28,640 bases of DNA from a virus: positions 1 to 28,640 of the IMG/VR virus record IMGVR_UViG_3300045918_000450. One strand, 5' to 3'. Both the position numbers and the translations under genes were made by a program. Positions 8,909 to 14,733 of this stretch are shown here, one piece after another. Each line of letters opens with the position of its first letter. Positions within the stretch are counted from its first letter, which is position 1. The notes under the pieces are model-generated. The model ran no database searches. It saw only the letters and a list, made by a program, of their open reading frames with translations, and was not told the origin of the DNA.

Positions 8909-9108
8909 TACACATTACCTTTTTCAGCCGCTACCGTAGCGGGTTTGGTTTTGGTTTCAGGCAATGGTGCAACGGTAAAACCATGCGCCCATAACTGACT
9001 ACCGATAAATTCAGGTTCAATATCTACCTGCCCCTTGTCATCGACTACAAACGATCTACCATGCAAATGCACATCTCCTGTAAAACCTTCTGGTGTTTGT
9101 AATTTCAT
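8908..9108 (-). CDS. Small neck/tail protein, unknown function
   Basis: A 66-residue protein starting MKLQTPEGFTGDVHLHGRSF. The ATG at 9108 has a ribosome site GAGGA five bases upstream, so it is preferred to a start at 9132. The motif 'GDVHLHGRSFVVDDKGQVDIEPEFIGSQLWAHGF' suggests a small compact beta domain, followed by a Thr/Pro/Lys-rich tail. It overlaps the tail tube start and so belongs to the same unit. Similar short genes stand before tail tube genes in other Mu-like siphoviruses; I cannot name a family. Confidence 0.7.
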   Translation of the reverse strand: MKLQTPEGFTGDVHLHGRSFVVDDKGQVDIEPEFIGSQLWAHGFTVAPLPETKTKPATVAAEKGNV

Positions 9109-9135
9109 AAAATCCTCACTCAAAAAATACATACT

Positions 9136-9192
9136 GTAGAGACGCGATTTATCGCGTCTTTATGTGTGAGACGTAATAAATCGCGTCTCTAC
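9136..9192. repeat. Paired palindromic elements, GTAGAGACGCGAT type
   Basis: One element with GTAGAGACGCGATTTATCGCGTC, followed closely by a second half (GAGACG...AATCGCGTCTCTAC), so that the outer ends also pair. Other copies are at 9983-10010 and 27118-27145. The right-hand CTAC supplies the stop codon of the 43-aa small protein at 9189. Confidence 0.8.
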
Positions 9193-9320
9193 CCAAAATG
9201 CTTCTTTTTTTTCTTATCCAAATACTGCGATCGGCGAATACTTATCCACGCTGCCAGCAATACAACCAATACCGCTATAACAAACCAAAAAACAAAAAAC
9301 GAGAAAATATCAACCATCAT
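9189..9320 (-). CDS. Small single-span membrane protein, 43 aa
   Basis: A short gene starting with ATGATG at 9320, behind a strong ribosome site (AAGGGGGA). The product begins MMVDIFSFFVFWFVIAVLVV, then LLAAWISIRR, and ends in SQYLDKKKKKHFG. About residues 5-27 form one hydrophobic segment; the tail is very basic, so by the positive-inside rule the C-terminus should face the cytoplasm. The stop codon lies in the outer end of a palindromic repeat. It could be a lysis-helper, a superinfection-exclusion protein, or a membrane-anchored tail assembly factor; nothing in the sequence decides. The good ribosome site and clean membrane topology make it more than a chance frame. Confidence 0.6.
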   Translation of the reverse strand: MMVDIFSFFVFWFVIAVLVVLLAAWISIRRSQYLDKKKKKHFG

Positions 9321-9332
9321 TCCCCCTTGTAC

Positions 9333-9833
9333 TTAATAAGGCGGGTTATGTAATACGCGGTTAGTAATCAACTGACACTCCGCACTGTGGCACAACACCC
9401 CAGAGAACAGCACAGGCTGACTATCCAGCACAGAAAAACCGATTTGCTCCTTACTGGGTTGATCCGTATATAAAGTGCTAACGTAATCACCACTGACATT
9501 AATCGCCTGCCAAGGATCCCCCGCATCCACTCTGAATACCGCTCTGATACTATCTAACAAGGCATCAAACTCCAGCTCAGAGGCAGATACATCATTAATC
9601 GCCAGATAACCGCGTATTAACCATATTGATTGCTCGATGTTATCGCCTGTACCAAACACCTTTTCAACCACTGATACACGGCGTATAAACCAACCATGTA
9701 ATCGCCCGTTATTTTGATATAAATCCGCTAACTGCTTTTCACGGTCGGCATAGCGTTGATAAGAATGCACCGTACCAATGCCAGACACTGTATTAAGTTG
9801 ACTCATAATCCAATCGCGTATTTTTTGATGCAC
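9333..9833 (-). CDS. Neck/tail completion protein, Mu-like (DUF1834-like)
   Basis: A 166-residue protein from a GTG at 9833 (MHQKIRDWIMSQLNTVSGIG), with GAGGTG four bases before the start. Features include the 'IGTVHSYQRYADREKQLADLYQNNGRLHGWFIRRVS' segment and an alpha/beta body (YLAINDVSASELEFDALLDSIRAVFR). The order head gene, neck gene, this gene, tail tube suggests a head-to-tail connector or tail completion protein, and the QRYA...FIRR pattern is like DUF1834-type phage proteins. I hold the family name at moderate confidence. The start lies right after the palindrome block 9869-10010. Confidence 0.6.
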   Translation of the reverse strand: MHQKIRDWIMSQLNTVSGIGTVHSYQRYADREKQLADLYQNNGRLHGWFIRRVSVVEKVFGTGDNIEQSIWLIRGYLAINDVSASELEFDALLDSIRAVFRVDAGDPWQAINVSGDYVSTLYTDQPSKEQIGFSVLDSQPVLFSGVLCHSAECQLITNRVLHNPPY

Positions 9834-9868
9834 AAATCACCTCACAGGAGTCAAAACGCATAAACACC

Positions 9869-9944
9869 GTAGGTTGGGTTGGTGCTTTTCCAACCCAACA
9901 TTTATCGCATGATGTTGGGTTGCAAAAAACGCAACCCAACCTAC
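9869..9944. repeat. Long palindromic element, GTAGGTTGGGTTGG type
   Basis: A 76-base element: GTAGGTTGGGTTGG at the left, CAACCCAACCTAC at the right, with an inner CCAACCCAACA / TGTTGGGTTG pair. Nearly identical to the copy at 14389-14465. It lies in the gap 9834-10021, with a GTAGAGACGCG element beside it. Confidence 0.85.
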
Positions 9945-9982
9945 AGACTGCATAATTCACCTCAGTAGCATGGAGTAAATAC

Positions 9983-10010
9983 GCAGAGACGCGATTAATC
10001 GCGTCTCTAC
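9983..10010. repeat. Palindromic element, AGAGACGCGATTAATCGCGTCTCT
   Basis: A near-perfect 28-base palindrome centred on ATTAAT. Same family as 9136 and 27118. Its right end is about 10 bases from the stop of the following minus-strand gene. Confidence 0.85.
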
Positions 10011-10021
10011 TAGAGTAAAAA

Positions 10022-10690
10022 TTATCTATTTCGATTAGAGTGTATAAAACGGTCCTGTCCACGGCTGTTTTGCAAATCTAAATCCACCACCGCAGACGCG
10101 GCAACCAGCTTATTTTCCTTAATTCCTAACACACTGAAATACCGCGTCCGATAGTTTTTAGCTAAGCGGGCATAATCCGCTGATTGACTATTACGTTGAA
10201 TATGGTCAGCTTGGATGGTGCTATCACTGGCACTGGCATAATAAGAAGCCAGTTGATCGCAACACCACGCCGCTGCCCAACACGTTACCGCCTCTTGGTG
10301 ATACAGATTAATCGTATCAATTAGCGTAGTGACGGTATGCGGCAAGGTGTAGGTTAAGCGCACCGCATCAGTAGGAATAAACACAAACAATACGCTTAAC
10401 CCAGAAGGCTGTTGATACAAACAATAGCGTTCAGCATCCATCACATGAGGCGGAAAACCACCTAGTGGATATTCAATGCTGACAATGGAACTAAACTCTG
10501 CTACCCAATCTGTTGGTACTGGCAGATTCGATGTACCATTGCTGGCTAAATCCGTTACTTTTAACAGCGGAAAATCAGTTGAATAACGCACCACTGCCAA
10601 TTGAATCGCCTTGTCAATATCCGTTGTCGTAATGACATTGTTGTCATCACGCACTAGCCCCGTCAGTAATGCTTGATAATCGCTTAACAT
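10022..10690 (-). CDS. Head-tail connector (neck) protein
   Basis: A 222-residue protein starting MLSDYQALLTGLVRDDNNVITTTDID. The opening 'DYQALLTGLVRDD...ITTTDIDKAIQLAVVRYSTDFP' followed by a beta segment, and a helical C-terminal half with QEAVTCWAAAWCCDQLASYYA, is the pattern of phage adaptor proteins that join the portal ring to the tail. Its position just after the major capsid gene fits. CRISPR-like module B lies immediately upstream of its start codon (leader end at 10691), and no ribosome site is visible there, so the module may have displaced the native leader. Family not named with certainty. Confidence 0.65.
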   Translation of the reverse strand: MLSDYQALLTGLVRDDNNVITTTDIDKAIQLAVVRYSTDFPLLKVTDLASNGTSNLPVPTDWVAEFSSIVSIEYPLGGFPPHVMDAERYCLYQQPSGLSVLFVFIPTDAVRLTYTLPHTVTTLIDTINLYHQEAVTCWAAAWCCDQLASYYASASDSTIQADHIQRNSQSADYARLAKNYRTRYFSVLGIKENKLVAASAVVDLDLQNSRGQDRFIHSNRNR

Positions 10691-10762
10691 ATAATTTTTG
10701 GTAAAAATTCACAAAGTTACTTAAACTATTGAGGTGTTTAGTCTTATTTAACTAAGCACCTT
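10691..10762 (+). promoter_or_regulatory. CRISPR leader of array B
   Basis: AT-rich stretch before the first repeat of array B. It holds the box CTTAAACTATTGAGGTGT at 10720-10737, which differs by two bases from the box in leaders A and C and stands 43 nt before the first repeat. Read on the other strand the box contains CTCAATAGTTTA, close to the IHF consensus WATCAANNNNTTR. Confidence 0.7.
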
Positions 10763-10850
10763 GTTTACTGCCGCATAGGCAGCTTAGAAAACGATAATCA
10801 ATCACCGCACCACCATAGATATATTCACTGCCGAACAGGCAGCTTAATGA
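10763..10850 (+). CRISPR. Mini CRISPR array B, type I-F-like, two repeats and one spacer
   Basis: Repeat 1 at 10763-10790 and repeat 2 at 10823-10850, both 28 nt, flank one 32-nt spacer at 10791-10822. Both repeats keep the I-F hairpin, CTGCC and GGCAG as a 5-base stem, with loops GCATA and GAACA. The second repeat is degenerate at its end (TTAATGA instead of TTAGAAA), as usual for a terminal repeat. The spacer matches the phage's own major capsid gene end, 10917-10948, at 25 of 32 positions. A palindrome (GACTGCCAGTCC / GGACTGGCAGTC) follows the last repeat at once. No cas genes are near. Confidence 0.88.
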
Positions 10851-10879
10851 CTGCCAGTCCTTTAAGGACTGGCAGTCAT
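10847..10879. repeat. Palindrome capping array B
   Basis: Inverted arms ATGACTGCCAGTCCTT and AAGGACTGGCAGTCAT with a single central base, overlapping the last bases of the final repeat. It could end the array transcript or serve as an antisense hairpin, but no clear T-run follows. It fills the space to the capsid gene stop at 10890. Confidence 0.8.
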
Positions 10880-10889
10880 GCTTACGTTA

Positions 10890-12911
10890 TTAAGGAACAA
10901 TCCCAGCGTAAAAGCCTCTGAAGTCAATCACCGCACCGCCATAGATGTGACGGATTTTGTAAATAATTTGGTCATTGCTAAACAAACTACCCTGAGTAGG
11001 TAAATCTTGAACAAACAGCTCAGGCTCTTCCGTGCCGTTATAAAAACCCAACTCAATCAGCGGTATTTCCATCTTGTCGGCGGTGGCAAACCAGTTATTA
11101 GTATCAGACCAATAATCAACAACGTGGACTTTGGGTTTCCGTGACTGCACAAACGATTCGTCTAAATTGGTGTTACGAACAAACAAATCAAACGCGGTTT
11201 CTTCCAATTCCGCAGGAACATACAAATGACGCAATACCAAACCTAGTTTTTTAGCACTGTTCAATTCTACTTGTTTCTTAACGGCTAACCGCGCTGCTGA
11301 AAAAGCCGCTGCACTGAGTGCTGCCGTGCCTAAATTGCCATGGATAGCATTAAACAACGTCACCGCGTCATACAGAGTCGGATTAGTGGCAATAAAATCC
11401 ATCACGAACTCATACAAGGTGCGTTTTGCCGCCACTGCCAACCGTTGTGGGACTTTACGAATCGCACCCACATCATCATTAGCAATGGTTTCAAGACTGA
11501 TGGTTTCTTTACCACCGCGTTTAGTGATGGCGTAAGTCGCTTTTTCATCACTGGGCGACGTGAGCGCGTTATAAGCACCGTTTTCAGCCACAGCAGGCAG
11601 GTTGCCATAACCACCCATACGAGTGCGTTCTTGCGTACGAAAGTTAGAGATAGGAACAACATCGACTAAATCCTGAAAATCGTTATAATTTTCCAGCGCG
11701 GCATAATCACGCACCATTGCCCGTGTAATCGAGTTACCCAAAATATTGCCAAAGGTAGCCGCTGAAATCGCTTCACGGAAATGGGCATCACTCCCCAACG
11801 CTTCACGCAAACGCTGTTCATTACAGTTTTGAATCAGACCCGTCACCCCTGTATCGCCTGTGACTTCGACATAACATTCACGAAATGATTTAGCCCGTTT
11901 AGCAGGATTAAAAAAATCATCAAACATGGTGGTGATTTTGTCAGCGCGGTCTGAACCCATTTCAATAACCACGTCACCCAAGCCTTTAACATGACCTGAT
12001 TCTGTCAGTTTTGATAGCATAGTACGCTCGGTATCAATCGCTTCGCGCACCGCTTTCATCGTTAAACTATCGGTAGCTTTAAACTGTTTTAACAGTTTTT
12101 CAGTCACAGGGGCAGGTAGGTTTGCTGCTGCTAATATCGAACTATGCTCTCGCGCTTCCCAATAACGCGCTCTTTTTCCGTCGTCAAGCGTTTCGTTATA
12201 AGCTGCTAACACCGCGACTGGGTCAGTGGTATCCAGACCTTTAGGCATATCCCCGTCATTGCCCACCTGAATAAATGCCAACATTAATTGTAATAAGTCC
12301 ATAGTCCCACCTTGATTTTGTGATTGTAGTACGGGTTGATTAGCATCAACCGCCTCGATTATTAGAGTACAAACCCTAGGTTTGTCTGAATCCGAAGGCA
12401 TCACTGCCTCGATTAAATTGATAAGCTGCCCACCCGCCCCTGGTTCGATAATCAAATCGACCGAATGCACTTTGACAAACTTAGTGGCTTCGCGAAGTTT
12501 GCCGCGCATTTGCGTTAGCCCATCGGCATCAATCGAAAAGCCGAATAGCTCGGTCATCCCGTTGTTGTAGGCTTCTTTGAGTTTGGCAACCACTTCACCT
12601 GCCGAAGCCAATAAAGTCAGTGTGGCTTGGATTTCACCACTGTCTTGACCATTGCCTTCAATAAAGCGCGGGTCTGATAATTGACCAATGAGCTGACTAA
12701 ATGATTTACCACCGCCGTGAATATGTTCCGCATCGGATTTAGAAAATACCCGCACCTTGTCAAACAACGGTACGGCTTCACGCAACACCCGATCAGGGTA
12801 AAAGTTGTTATTACCCGACTGACCCGCGCGAATAACCCGAATCAGATACTTCAAGCCCGTTTTACCGTCGCTATCGGCAACGGCTTCAATAAATGAATTA
12901 GACGTTGGCAT
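10890..12911 (-). CDS. Fused prohead protease / major capsid protein
   Basis: A 673-residue protein from an ATG at 12911 (MPTSNSFIEAVADSDGK); the longer reading from 12968 overlaps the gene before it. Residues 1 to about 180 look like a phage prohead protease: FYPDRVLREAVPLFDKVRVF, EHIHGGGKSFSQLIGQLSDPRF, then a long helical segment. From about residue 320 the sequence has the Mu-like major head pattern: EQRLREALGSDAHFREAISAATFGNILGNSITRAMVRDY and the end IYGGAVIDFRGFYAGIVP. In Mu, protease and capsid are separate genes; here they are joined, as in several Mu-like siphoviruses, so one protein cleaves itself during head maturation. A palindrome at 12366-12388 is translated in frame in the linker. 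The last codons are the target matched by the array B spacer. Confidence 0.88.
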   Translation of the reverse strand: MPTSNSFIEAVADSDGKTGLKYLIRVIRAGQSGNNNFYPDRVLREAVPLFDKVRVFSKSDAEHIHGGGKSFSQLIGQLSDPRFIEGNGQDSGEIQATLTLLASAGEVVAKLKEAYNNGMTELFGFSIDADGLTQMRGKLREATKFVKVHSVDLIIEPGAGGQLINLIEAVMPSDSDKPRVCTLIIEAVDANQPVLQSQNQGGTMDLLQLMLAFIQVGNDGDMPKGLDTTDPVAVLAAYNETLDDGKRARYWEAREHSSILAAANLPAPVTEKLLKQFKATDSLTMKAVREAIDTERTMLSKLTESGHVKGLGDVVIEMGSDRADKITTMFDDFFNPAKRAKSFRECYVEVTGDTGVTGLIQNCNEQRLREALGSDAHFREAISAATFGNILGNSITRAMVRDYAALENYNDFQDLVDVVPISNFRTQERTRMGGYGNLPAVAENGAYNALTSPSDEKATYAITKRGGKETISLETIANDDVGAIRKVPQRLAVAAKRTLYEFVMDFIATNPTLYDAVTLFNAIHGNLGTAALSAAAFSAARLAVKKQVELNSAKKLGLVLRHLYVPAELEETAFDLFVRNTNLDESFVQSRKPKVHVVDYWSDTNNWFATADKMEIPLIELGFYNGTEEPELFVQDLPTQGSLFSNDQIIYKIRHIYGGAVIDFRGFYAGIVP
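10917..10948 (-). other. Imperfect self-match of array B spacer in the capsid gene
   Basis: 32 bases in the C-terminal codons of the capsid gene match spacer B1 at 25 positions. Mismatches at spacer positions 1, 3, 4, 5, 7, 22 and 31; five lie in the seed. The two bases before the match on the spacer-like strand are CC (10915-10916), the standard I-F PAM. Of the changes, all but one pair are synonymous; one changes Phe to Tyr. Confidence 0.85.
12366..12388. repeat. Short palindrome translated in frame, ACAAACCCTAGGTTTGT
   Basis: Perfect short palindrome ACAAACCTAGGTTTGT-like, centred on CCCTAGG, lying inside the fused protease/capsid gene in the linker region (residues KPRVCTLIIEAV). A close copy, with GGAGTC added at its left, lies in the intergenic region 13370-13394. 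Confidence 0.7.
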
Positions 12912-13086
12912 CTTTTGCCACCGTGATTTTTTGACCAGCAACCGTGACCACGACCACAGTATTGCCATAATCTTTAAACGCTAAACACTCAGTGAGGTCT
13001 TTGCGAGCCAATAACGCCGCATCCGCTAAGGTCAACACCGCGAGCGTGGGTTTGGTTTCTTCTTTGGGTTTGGGTGATTCTGCCAT
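12898..13086 (-). CDS. Small capsid-region protein, unknown function
   Basis: A 62-residue protein starting MAESPKPKEETKPTLAVLTLADAA, from the ATG at 13086. It overlaps the start of the protease/capsid gene by 14 bases, so it is coupled to it. The N-terminus is Lys/Pro/Glu-rich and flexible; the rest is a small domain, LARKDLTECLAFKDYGNTVVVVTVAGQKITV. Short proteins of this shape are often seen just before Mu-like capsid genes. The function is unknown, perhaps a head decoration or scaffold component. Confidence 0.65.
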   Translation of the reverse strand: MAESPKPKEETKPTLAVLTLADAALLARKDLTECLAFKDYGNTVVVVTVAGQKITVAKDANV

Positions 13087-13396
13087 GACAGTTCCGAAGT
13101 AAGGACAAGTGGCAAAAGAATAAATCAGCAAGCACGGTAATACACCTAGGAATGCAGTCCTATGGTATTTTTAGAGGGAGGGCGTTCAAACCAAGCTTTG
13201 AACTTCAAATAAAGCCTTTAACTAACGATTAAAGGAAGTTTAACGGGGGTTTAACGGGGGTAAAAACAAAAATCTATGCCAGTGTAGCGCGTTGTCTTTA
13301 AAAATGCCTAAAAATAAAAATTATCAGCCAGACCTGCGAGGTTTTTAAAACCTCGCAGGTCTACGCGACTGGAGTCCAAACCCTAGGTTTGTACGA
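13087..13396. other. Gene-free stretch with four palindromic elements
   Basis: 310 bases without a credible gene. In order: an imperfect inverted repeat near 13144-13168 (ACCTAGGA ... TCCTATGGT) followed by TATTTTTA; GTTCAAACCAAGCTTTGAAC near 13173; an AT-rich tract with CTTTAA/TTAAAGG arms and GGGGG runs; a CCTGCGAGG element at 13331-13362; and GGAGTCCAAACCCTAGGTTTGTA at 13370. I see no RNA gene. It separates the gpG-like gene from the capsid block. Confidence 0.7.
13331..13362. repeat. Palindromic element, CCTGCGAGG type (copy 2)
   Basis: Perfect arms GACCTGCGAGGTTTT and AAAACCTCGCAGGTC around a short centre; the reference copy for this family in the window. Confidence 0.9.
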
Positions 13397-13927
13397 TCAC
13401 ACAATCCCAAGATAATCTTCAACTACATCCATCACATCTTTTTCCCAAGTAATCGGCAACTGCTGGCTAGGCATAAACGGACGGGCAGGTATATCACCCC
13501 ATAAATGACCAAACTGTGCTTTCGACCCGCCGAAGTTCATCATCGCTGCCTGTGGCTCGTTCGTACCAATCTCCACCGCCGTACCACTGAGTTGATACGC
13601 AATGGAATTGCGTAACACGCCAGTATCATTTAACGGTGTCGCTGTTAAATACGCATCGGTGAACTTCTTGGTTGTCCGCTTGCCACTCTTAATATAAACC
13701 TTACCACCCGCGACCCGCTCAGCGCGATTAAACTTAGTAACAAGCGATAACGGTTTCCACGGCACACCCTCAGGGCTTTTTAAATCTCGAAAGGTCGATC
13801 TAATATGCTCATTCAAGGTATGACCAATCGCTTCTAAGGCAGGTTGCAGATGATCTGCTCGAGTTGCTAACTGATTTAACAGCGTTTCAACCGCACGGCT
13901 ATCAATGGTAATAATCAACTCAGTCAT
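13397..13927 (-). CDS. Phage virion morphogenesis protein (Mu gpG-like)
   Basis: A 176-residue protein starting MTELIITIDSRAVETLLNQLATRADHLQPALEAIGHTLNEHIRSTFRD. The pattern of an early helical part with 'HIRSTFRDLKSPEGVPWKPLS', then 'LNDTGVLRNSIAYQLSGTAVEIGTNEPQAAMMNFGG', and the near-terminal WGDIPARPFMP is typical of the Mu gpG / phage virion morphogenesis family. In Mu-like phages this protein takes part in tail or neck completion after head assembly. It lies between the head-morphogenesis gene and the capsid block, matching the Mu order 30-G. Confident family call. Confidence 0.88.
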   Translation of the reverse strand: MTELIITIDSRAVETLLNQLATRADHLQPALEAIGHTLNEHIRSTFRDLKSPEGVPWKPLSLVTKFNRAERVAGGKVYIKSGKRTTKKFTDAYLTATPLNDTGVLRNSIAYQLSGTAVEIGTNEPQAAMMNFGGSKAQFGHLWGDIPARPFMPSQQLPITWEKDVMDVVEDYLGIV

Positions 13928-13932
13928 GTTTA

Positions 13933-13960
13933 TTGCCTTTTAATTAGAAAGTGATACACT
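13933..13960 (+). promoter_or_regulatory. Possible promoter of the plus-strand gene
   Basis: TTGCCT (13933) and TACACT (13955) spaced 16 bases apart, each 4 of 6 to the sigma-70 consensus, about 35 bases before the ATG at 13994. Weak evidence, given the AT-rich context. Confidence 0.35.
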
Positions 13961-13993
13961 CAAAACAGATTTAACCCTGATTGGATTGCCGTT

Positions 13994-14278
13994 ATGAATG
14001 CCGTTGTACAACCCCAAAAACTAGAAACTGTTTTTGACCATAACATCACCAAAGATGAACTAAGAAAATTATTGTACGGCGATACTGAATCGCTTGAAGA
14101 ATATACTCAATTTCTTGACCAAGATGGTGCGTATGCAGATATAGCTCAACTACTTCGTTCACGCGGCGATAATGATAAAGCCTTAAAATATATCAGCATG
14201 ATAACGGATAACGAACTGAGAACACAGTATATGACAACCCCATGCGTTATAGCGGGGCGTTCTTTTGCTGAACAATAA
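13994..14278 (+). CDS. Plus-strand small protein, possible moron, unknown function
   Basis: A 94-residue protein starting MNAVVQPQKLETVFDHNITK, the only credible coding gene on the plus strand. It has its own promoter-like sequence and is mostly helical with a balanced, soluble composition (SLEEYTQFLDQDGAYADIAQLLRSRGDNDKALKYISMITDNELR). Tandem helices of this type occur in small regulatory or adaptor proteins. I recognise no family. Opposite orientation inside the late operon, flanked by repeats, is the classic placing of a lysogenic-expression gene (moron) that may act on the host or on other phages. Confidence 0.6.
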   Translation: MNAVVQPQKLETVFDHNITKDELRKLLYGDTESLEEYTQFLDQDGAYADIAQLLRSRGDNDKALKYISMITDNELRTQYMTTPCVIAGRSFAEQ

Positions 14279-14388
14279 TTTTTTGTTTAAATTGCTCTAA
14301 AGACACTTTATTAGCCGCATTTAACAATGTCCCAACCCGTTTTGTTTTTAATCCTATCGACAATAAAGCCTTCAATGGCTCAAGTCGC

Positions 14389-14465
14389 GTAGGTTGGGTT
14401 GGTGCTTTTCCAACCCAACATTTACCTCGCAATGTTGGGTTGCAAAAAGACGCAACCCAACCTAC
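14389..14465. repeat. Long palindromic element, GTAGGTTGGGTTGG type (copy)
   Basis: A 77-base element nearly identical to 9869-9944, with outer GTAGGTTGGGTTGG / CAACCCAACCTAC arms and an inner pair. It lies between the plus-strand gene and the minus-strand 80-aa gene; 14279-14490 has no credible gene besides this. Confidence 0.85.
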
Positions 14466-14490
14466 AGACTGCCCAGCATTCGGCAATGAA

Positions 14491-14733
14491 TTATTTGTCA
14501 TACTCAGGTTTAACAAGACTATCATGAATAAAACCATCGTCCCCAACAGAATAGACGCGCATCAAATCATCGCCTCGCATTTCTTTAAGTTCTTTCTGTA
14601 TTAATAAATCTATCTCGGTATCGTTTGACGATAAGCTCTCCGACTGTTTTTGCAGTATTTCTTGGGGTTGGGTTGTTTCTGTATTCTGCCCAACATTCAG
14701 CAATAAAGTCTTGGATTTTTTGTTCTGAGGCAT
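14491..14733 (-). CDS. 80-aa protein overlapping the head-morphogenesis gene end
   Basis: An 80-residue protein, MPQNKKSKTLLLNVGQNTETT, ending in ELKEMRGDDLMRVYSVGDDGFIHDSLVKPEYDK. Its ATG at 14733 has AGGAG ten bases upstream and it overlaps the last 149 bases of the head-morphogenesis gene in another frame. The first half is low-complexity; the second half reads like true coding sequence. It follows a peptidase-like C-terminal domain, so an inhibitor or immunity role is a fair guess, but nothing proves it. Confidence 0.5.
   Translation of the reverse strand: MPQNKKSKTLLLNVGQNTETTQPQEILQKQSESLSSNDTEIDLLIQKELKEMRGDDLMRVYSVGDDGFIHDSLVKPEYDK

Noticed and set aside
9793-10062. An 89-residue minus-strand frame across the gap before the neck gene.
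   Set aside because: Most of it is a translation of the palindromes 9869-9944 and 9983-10010 (for example RDAINRVS and GCVFCNPTS); no ribosome site or family pattern.
11340-11669. Overlapping plus- and minus-strand frames inside the capsid gene.
   Set aside because: Shadows of the well-supported fused protease/capsid frame.
14247-14546. A 99-residue minus-strand frame across the repeat 14389-14465.
   Set aside because: The middle is repeat translation and it overlaps genes at both ends. Its last part (LKALLSIGLKTKRVGTLLNAA) might be a remnant of an older gene, but this cannot be supported.
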